A DNA stretch of 64,000 bases from Nitrospirota bacterium (GTDB lineage Bacteria > Nitrospirota > Nitrospiria > Nitrospirales > Nitrospiraceae), in the NCBI GenBank assembly GCA_002737345.1, contig NSIK01000004.1, forward strand, positions 1 to 64,000, read 5' to 3'. A model generated the notes under the pieces. It was not told the origin of the DNA. It made no database searches and saw nothing but the letters and a program-made list of their open reading frames with translations. Shown piece by piece: positions 59,764 through 64,000 of this stretch. Position 1 is the first letter of the stretch. Each line of letters opens with the position of its first letter. Position numbers and translations under genes: made by a program.

Positions 59764-60939
59764 CTAGAATCCTGCCTTTCTAATCCGCTCCACTGCTTCC
59801 GCCAATCGTTCTTTCGTCGTGCACACGGTCATCCGGATATAGCCTTCGCCCGGTGCCCCGAAGCCGTTGCCCGGCGTCGTGACGATTCCCGCCTTCTCCA
59901 GCAAATGAGCGGTGAAAGACGCGGAGGTATAGCCCTTCGGCACTGTGACCCAGATGTAGAAGGCGGCAGGAGGCGAATCGACTTCCAGCCCGAGTTGCTT
60001 GAGGCCTGGGACGAGGGTGTCGCGCCGTTCCTGATAGATCTTACGCAGGCCGTCTGTGACTGAGTCATCCAAGCCCAGCGCCGTGATCCCCGCGGCTTGC
60101 ACCGCTTCGAACACGCCTGAGTCCAGCTGGCTCTTGACCTTGCCCAGCCCGGCCAATACGTCCTTGTTGCCGACGACGAATCCGAGCCGCCAGCCCGTCA
60201 TGTTGTAGGTCTTGGAGAGTGAATGGAACTCCACGCCGACATCCTTCGCGCCGTCTATTTCCATGAAGCTGACGGGAGGGTTGCCGTCGTAATAAATCTC
60301 CGAGTAGGCCGCATCGTGACAGACGATGATCTGGTTCTCCCGGGCGAATTTGACGACGCGCTTGAAGTAGTCCTTACTCATGAGGACCGAGGTCGGGTTG
60401 TTCGGGGAGTTCAACCACATCAACTTGGCTTTTTTCGCCACGTCCTTCGGGATCGCATCGAGGTCCGGCAGGAATCCGTTGGCCTTGGTGAGGGGCATGA
60501 TGTGCGAGATGCCGCCGCAGAAGCCGGTGCCGACCGGATAGACTGGATAGCCGGGGCTCGGGACCAGGACGATGTCGCCTGGATCGACGAAGGCCAGGTG
60601 GATATGGCCGATCCCTTCCTTCGAGCCGATCAGCGTCAGCACTTCGTCAGCAGGGTTCAGCGTGACGTTGAACCGGCGCTTGTACCAATCGGCCACGGCC
60701 GTCCGGAACGACAACATGCCTTCATAGGAGGGATATTGATGGTGCTTCGGATTCTTAGCAGCTTGCGCTAGGCTTTCGATAATCGGGGCCGGCGTCGGCA
60801 GATCGGGATCGCCGATGCCTAAGTTAATAATATCGACTCCCTTGGCCATCGCTGCCTGCTTCATCTTGTCGATGGCGGCAAAGAGATAGGGGGGGAGAGT
60901 TTTGATTCGGGTGGCCACTTCAATGGGGAAACCAGACAT
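59764..60939 (-). CDS. dapL: LL-diaminopimelate aminotransferase
   Basis: Converts tetrahydrodipicolinate directly to LL-DAP, bypassing the acylated DapD/DapC/DapE route. 391 residues. IKTLPPYLFAAIDKMKQAAM near the N-terminus, INLGIGDPDLPTPAPI, SPNNPTSVLMSKDYF, VCHDAAYSEIYYDG and the PLP Lys in FHSLSKTYNMTGWRLGFVVG (about 232-251). This is the DapL2-type (MqnX-like, about 390-residue) branch. Together with dapA, dapB and lysA it gives an aminotransferase-type lysine pathway; it is separated from them by about 10 kb. An aspartate-family alternative is possible but less likely. Confidence 0.87.
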   Translation of the reverse strand: MSGFPIEVATRIKTLPPYLFAAIDKMKQAAMAKGVDIINLGIGDPDLPTPAPIIESLAQAAKNPKHHQYPSYEGMLSFRTAVADWYKRRFNVTLNPADEVLTLIGSKEGIGHIHLAFVDPGDIVLVPSPGYPVYPVGTGFCGGISHIMPLTKANGFLPDLDAIPKDVAKKAKLMWLNSPNNPTSVLMSKDYFKRVVKFARENQIIVCHDAAYSEIYYDGNPPVSFMEIDGAKDVGVEFHSLSKTYNMTGWRLGFVVGNKDVLAGLGKVKSQLDSGVFEAVQAAGITALGLDDSVTDGLRKIYQERRDTLVPGLKQLGLEVDSPPAAFYIWVTVPKGYTSASFTAHLLEKAGIVTTPGNGFGAPGEGYIRMTVCTTKERLAEAVERIRKAGF

Positions 60940-61066
60940 GCGAACAGGCTCCTTTCGTCAATCGATCGGTAGGTCTAAAGTCATCAAGTCTTCAAGTCAG
61001 GGGATCGCCGGCAGACGTTCGACAATAGGGGCTAAGACTACAGCAGGAATGAGGCTGCAAGCAACG

Positions 61067-61750
61067 CTAAGAAGCGAGGAGATGGCTGATGAGCCGGTCC
61101 GCCGTCTTGTGTAGGGCAGGAAGGTGCGGTAGCGCCGTCGTCGTGATTTCCTGTGCCGTTACACGCGCTTTTGTGAGATCCGGCGCACATTCTCGGCATA
61201 ACGAATCGATTCCGCCTTCTTCCATCTCCAGATGGAACAGGAGTCCATAGGCGCGACAACCATAGCGGAAGGCCTGCAGCGGAGCAATGTCAGAACCAGC
61301 CAAAGGGATGCAATCGTCAGGCAGGTCGAAGATTTCTCCGTGCCACTCGAAGACATCGAAAGTTTCAGGACATGAGCCGAACACTGGATCTTGCTGACCT
61401 TCCTTGGTCAGGTGGATCGGCGTCATCCCGATTTCCAGTTTCTTGCCGGGCCGGACCGTCGCTCCCAAGGCCTTCGCTATAAACTGACTGCCCAGACAGA
61501 TCCCGAGTACCGGCTTGCCCGCCAGGAGCGCTGACCGAATAAATGAGGTTTCGTCTGCAATCCAAATCTGGGGATCGTTCACGGACATAGGCCCGCCTAG
61601 GACGATCAGGAGGTCTCCTGCATCTTGAGGCAGCCCTTGCAAGGGAACTAGACAGGACTCGATCGTGAGGCCACGTTTGGCGAGGGATGCAGCAAGGGCG
61701 CCAGGGCCTTCAGAGGGGACATGTTGGAGGCAGACCGCGCGCATTGACAC
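61067..61750 (-). CDS. Class I glutamine amidotransferase
   Basis: 227 residues, stand-alone GATase1 domain of the GMP-synthase/YfeJ type. LIVLGGPMSVNDPQIWIADE (about 49-68), the nucleophile elbow GICLGSQFIAKALGA with Cys near residue 84, WHGEIFDLPDDCIPLAGS, and the catalytic His-Glu pair in YGLLFHLEMEEGGIDSL (about 168-184). No synthase partner adjacent. Substrate unknown; some relatives hydrolyse gamma-glutamyl compounds. Confidence 0.88.
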   Translation of the reverse strand: MSMRAVCLQHVPSEGPGALAASLAKRGLTIESCLVPLQGLPQDAGDLLIVLGGPMSVNDPQIWIADETSFIRSALLAGKPVLGICLGSQFIAKALGATVRPGKKLEIGMTPIHLTKEGQQDPVFGSCPETFDVFEWHGEIFDLPDDCIPLAGSDIAPLQAFRYGCRAYGLLFHLEMEEGGIDSLCRECAPDLTKARVTAQEITTTALPHLPALHKTADRLISHLLAS

Positions 61751-61937
61751 CTCGGGGCCGTCGAACTCGGCTTTGGCTGTGCTGGGCTCGAGAGATACCC
61801 GATTCAGGTGGAGACTTCAAGCTGAGGCGTTGCGACGAACATCGTCTGAAAGGTCGTGATGAATCCCCGCTGCTTCTAGATTTATAGTGGGCGGAGGGTT
61901 GACAGACTTTTTCGACAGCCTGCGAGGTGGAGAAGTG

Positions 61938-62144
61938 ATGGAATTCCTGTCTGACGATCCCGCAAAAACTCCGATCCAGCTGGAGCTGGAAGGACTGAAG
62001 CGCACGCTACAGTGGACAGCCACCTAGCAGGAGCAGTTGCTGGATCGTCTAGACTTGCTGTGGCGCGAGAATGTCCGGCTGCAGGAGCGCGTGGAAGAAT
62101 TAGTGCGCGAGGTCGAAGGGCTCAAGCCGCAGCCCTTGTTCTAG
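61938..62144 (+). pseudogene. Short coiled-coil gene interrupted by an in-frame amber codon
   Basis: From the ATG at 61938 (GGTGGAGA five bases upstream) the frame encodes MEFLSDDPAKTPIQLELEGL and KRTLQWTAT, then TAG (62025-62027), then QEQLLDRLDLLWRENVRLQE and RVEELVREVEGLKPQPLF to a second TAG at 62142-62144. The 68-codon frame is a continuous leucine-heptad coiled coil on both sides of the stop, so TAG has probably replaced a CAG/GAG (Gln/Glu) codon. Recent nonsense mutation, read-through or sequence error. Confidence 0.6.
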
Positions 62145-62151
62145 CCGCTCG

Positions 62152-62874
62152 TTACGCCAGGGCTTCTCCGTTGGCATGTTTTGACAGACGCGTGTCGTTG
62201 CTGTGAGCATAGGCGGCGCCGTTTCCATTCTTCACGGTATTGGCATGGGCCTTCCCGTTCTTCTCGTTCACACATTCCACTAAGACCCAGAACCGCAAGG
62301 GGTTCACGCTTTGCTTCCGAGCGACGTGCAGCGACGTGCCTTCGAGTACCGTCTGGAGGGAGAGGTCCGTTCGCCATCCCAAATGTTTCGTGACCGGCGA
62401 GATGACTCGCTCCATTGCGGCGATGATCTTATTGTCGGTGCTGAAGTGGTTGAGCATGATAATGCGCCCGCCCGGCCGGCAGACACGGACCATTTCATTG
62501 ATCAGTTTGCGGTAGTCGGGCACGGCTGTAACGACGTAGGCTGCCACGACGGTATCGAAGCTATCGTCTGTAAAATCCATGGCGCCGGCGTCCATCCGGT
62601 GGAGTTGCACATGGTCCATCTGGTGTTTTGCGGCTCGCTGCCGCGCTTTCTCCAACATGCCCTCAGAGAAATCGATGCCGACGATCTGACAGTGGCGCGG
62701 GTACATCGGCAGGGCCAGCCCGGTGCCGACTCCCACTTCAAGGATTTTTTCGTCCGGCTGGGCATCCAGATTCTGGATGATCGATTCACGTCCCTCATGG
62801 AACACTTTGCCGAAAATCCGATCGTAGATCCCAGCATAGGACGTATAGACTCGTTCAACTTTTGCTAAATCCAT
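62152..62874 (-). CDS. Class I SAM-dependent methyltransferase, phospholipid-type
   Basis: 240 residues from the ATG at 62874 (MDLAKVERVYTSYAG), with GGAGGTGAG directly upstream; the longer frame is unsupported. SYAGIYDRIFGKVFHEGR, SAM motif KILEVGVGTGLALPMYP (about 45-61), GIDFSEGMLEKARQRAAKH and RVCRPGGRIIMLNHFSTDN. Closest in outline to the UbiE/phosphatidylethanolamine N-methyltransferase (PmtA) group. The last 35 residues (KNGKAHANTVKNGNGAAYAH) are Asn/Ala/His-rich and disordered. Confidence 0.85.
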   Translation of the reverse strand: MDLAKVERVYTSYAGIYDRIFGKVFHEGRESIIQNLDAQPDEKILEVGVGTGLALPMYPRHCQIVGIDFSEGMLEKARQRAAKHQMDHVQLHRMDAGAMDFTDDSFDTVVAAYVVTAVPDYRKLINEMVRVCRPGGRIIMLNHFSTDNKIIAAMERVISPVTKHLGWRTDLSLQTVLEGTSLHVARKQSVNPLRFWVLVECVNEKNGKAHANTVKNGNGAAYAHSNDTRLSKHANGEALA

Positions 62875-63106
62875 CTCACCTCCGACTCCACAGCTTGTGC
62901 AATTTACAGGACTCAGCCAGAGCAGGGATGATGTGAAGATCGCAGCTCCAGTGGGGGAATTTGTACGACAGAGCATTTGACTGGAGCGCGGAGCCCTGCC
63001 CGCACTGCAAACCGCGCTACTGTAGCCAACTCGCCGTGGTGAGTCAACAGATACCCTCGGTTCCGTGTCTTGATTCAGGCCGGGCCTCTATGGGATAGGT
63101 ACGAGT

Positions 63107-63721
63107 ATGATCCTCGCTGGACTCTTCGCCGGTATCTTATGTCTCGGTCTCATTCTTGGAGACTGGCTCTACTTCGTGCGTCTCACGCCGGACGCGAGTC
63201 GGTACGGATGCGGAGTGGCCCGCACGCAGGACCGCTTCACCCAGGTGACGATGGCGCAGCTGGCCGATCGCTTCGATGCGAACGGCCTCTTGACCCTGCC
63301 GCATGGGACCGCGCGGTTCTTTCCTTCTCTCGGCCAGATTGTGATTCGTCAAAAATACCGGCTCGTCGCAATCGGCTTCCGAACCTTGTGGCCGTTAAAA
63401 GGGTTGATCGCCCTTACTCCCGAAGGCGACGGAATCTCGGTGCTCTACCGAAAGCTCATGCCCTGGTCGTCGGCTCTGTTCACCGGTATCTGGTTCGTTC
63501 TGGTGCTGGTCGGTACAGTGGGGGCTTTGATTGCTTTGTTCCTTGAAGGCGAACTGAGCTCAGCCAACGGAGTCGTGTTGGCCCTCGGGATTGTCGGGTT
63601 GGGGTTTGTTTTTGTACTATCCGCGGCGATTACAGTGGTCTTTGCCTACCGGCTGGAGATCGCCAGGCTAACGGTGGTCTATCAGGAGCTGCGTGAGGTT
63701 CTTGAAGGAGTGAAGAGCTAG
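63107..63721 (+). CDS. Hypothetical membrane protein
   Basis: 204 residues, unrecognised. Three hydrophobic segments: ILAGLFAGILCLGLILGDWLYF (about 2-23), SALFTGIWFVLVLVGTVGAL (about 124-143) and GVVLALGIVGLGFVFVLSAA (about 156-175), with a soluble domain of about 100 residues between the first two (FDANGLLTLPHGTARFFPSL). The C-terminal helix is charged. Convergent overlap of two bases with the partial gene at the right edge. Confidence 0.72.
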   Translation: MILAGLFAGILCLGLILGDWLYFVRLTPDASRYGCGVARTQDRFTQVTMAQLADRFDANGLLTLPHGTARFFPSLGQIVIRQKYRLVAIGFRTLWPLKGLIALTPEGDGISVLYRKLMPWSSALFTGIWFVLVLVGTVGALIALFLEGELSSANGVVLALGIVGLGFVFVLSAAITVVFAYRLEIARLTVVYQELREVLEGVKS

Positions 63722-64000
63722 GAGAGATACAGGCTTAAGAATTGATCGTATTCAGGGCGAAGATTCAGACTGGAGCGGTTACGGGCAAGCCCTGCGATGA
63801 TGCCGCGATGTTTTTTGCTGAGGCCGGACGCTTCAAAGGCCTGACGGAAGTGCCGCCATCTGGCTGTGGTATCGGTCTCCAGACTGGCTCGTTCGGCCGG
63901 CGATAACGAATGGACCGAAGTGGTGAGGGAGCGGATAGCCTTCTCGACGCTCTCATAGGGCGGCGCTAGCTTGAGCTGCGCGTAGAAGGTTTCCAGGTGA
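63718..64000 (-). CDS. Hypothetical protein, 3' part only
   Basis: 94 codons visible, ending with TAG at 63718-63720; the start lies outside the window. Encodes HLETFYAQLKLAPPYESVEK, AIRSLTTSVHSLSPAERASL, then WRHFRQAFEASGLSKKHRGI and LNLRPEYDQFLSLYLS, a helical, soluble C-terminus. No family recognised. Confidence 0.6.
   Translation of the reverse strand, partial: HLETFYAQLKLAPPYESVEKAIRSLTTSVHSLSPAERASLETDTTARWRHFRQAFEASGLSKKHRGIIAGLARNRSSLNLRPEYDQFLSLYLS

Overview
The window reads as ordinary chromosome from a GC-rich Gram-negative bacterium. The best guess is a member of the Nitrospirota, probably genus Nitrospira (inference from gene content, not from a marker search). Supporting signs are a dense core-gene layout, lysine synthesis through LL-diaminopimelate aminotransferase, outer-membrane style lipoproteins, two proteins built from the protochlorophyllide-reductase C-terminal domain (PCP_red) in a genome with no photosynthesis genes in view, and short hairpin repeats between genes.

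Layout. 0-9.6 kb: an assimilatory sulfate block (Rrf2 regulator, a very large sulfite reductase fused to TusA, Fe-S type APS reductase, a TrpD2-like protein, CysD, CysN with a decayed APS-kinase tail), then an Mrp ATPase and a zinc-ribbon/PCP_red protein. 9.9-12.7 kb: yebC, ruvA, a frameshifted small secreted protein, ruvB; ruvC is absent from the locus. 12.9-23.9 kb: the aromatic supercluster pheA-hisC-aroF-tyrA-aroA, then cmk-plsC-rpsA-sppA-ihf and a four-repeat PCP_red protein. 24-30.7 kb: small hypotheticals, an FG-GAP lipoprotein, a D,D-carboxypeptidase, a glutamate dehydrogenase remnant, lipB and an HtrA-type protease. 30.8-35.6 kb: a sigma-70 factor, trmI, an SDR, aroE, aroK and tRNA-Arg with an integrase remnant at its 3' end. 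36-41.8 kb: msrA, a metallopeptidase/ATP-grasp pair, gpmA and unknowns. 41.9-50.1 kb: argD-argF-argG-argH, a small lipoprotein, lysA-dapA-dapB. 50.5-64 kb: small metal-binding proteins, transaldolase, type V uracil-DNA glycosylase, a lytic transglycosylase, glycerate kinase, rmuC, a MazG-like protein, panC, folK, dapL, an amidotransferase, a methyltransferase, a membrane protein and a partial gene at the right edge.

Functionally the window supplies sulfate to sulfide, the shikimate pathway with Phe/Tyr branches (aroF, aroE, aroK, aroA, pheA, tyrA), arginine from N-acetylglutamate semialdehyde onward, and lysine/meso-DAP through DapA, DapB, DapL and LysA, plus cell-wall and RNA/DNA housekeeping.

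No CRISPR array, intact insertion sequence, prophage or defence island was seen. The points most worth a second look are the sulfite reductase with two complete siroheme/4Fe-4S motif sets plus a HEPN-like and a TusA domain, the two tandem PCP_red proteins, the metallopeptidase/ATP-grasp pair, two families of intergenic hairpin repeats, and several decayed genes (gdh, integrase, an amber-interrupted coiled-coil gene, a frameshifted secreted protein). Gene symbols rest on motif recognition by eye; no database search was run.
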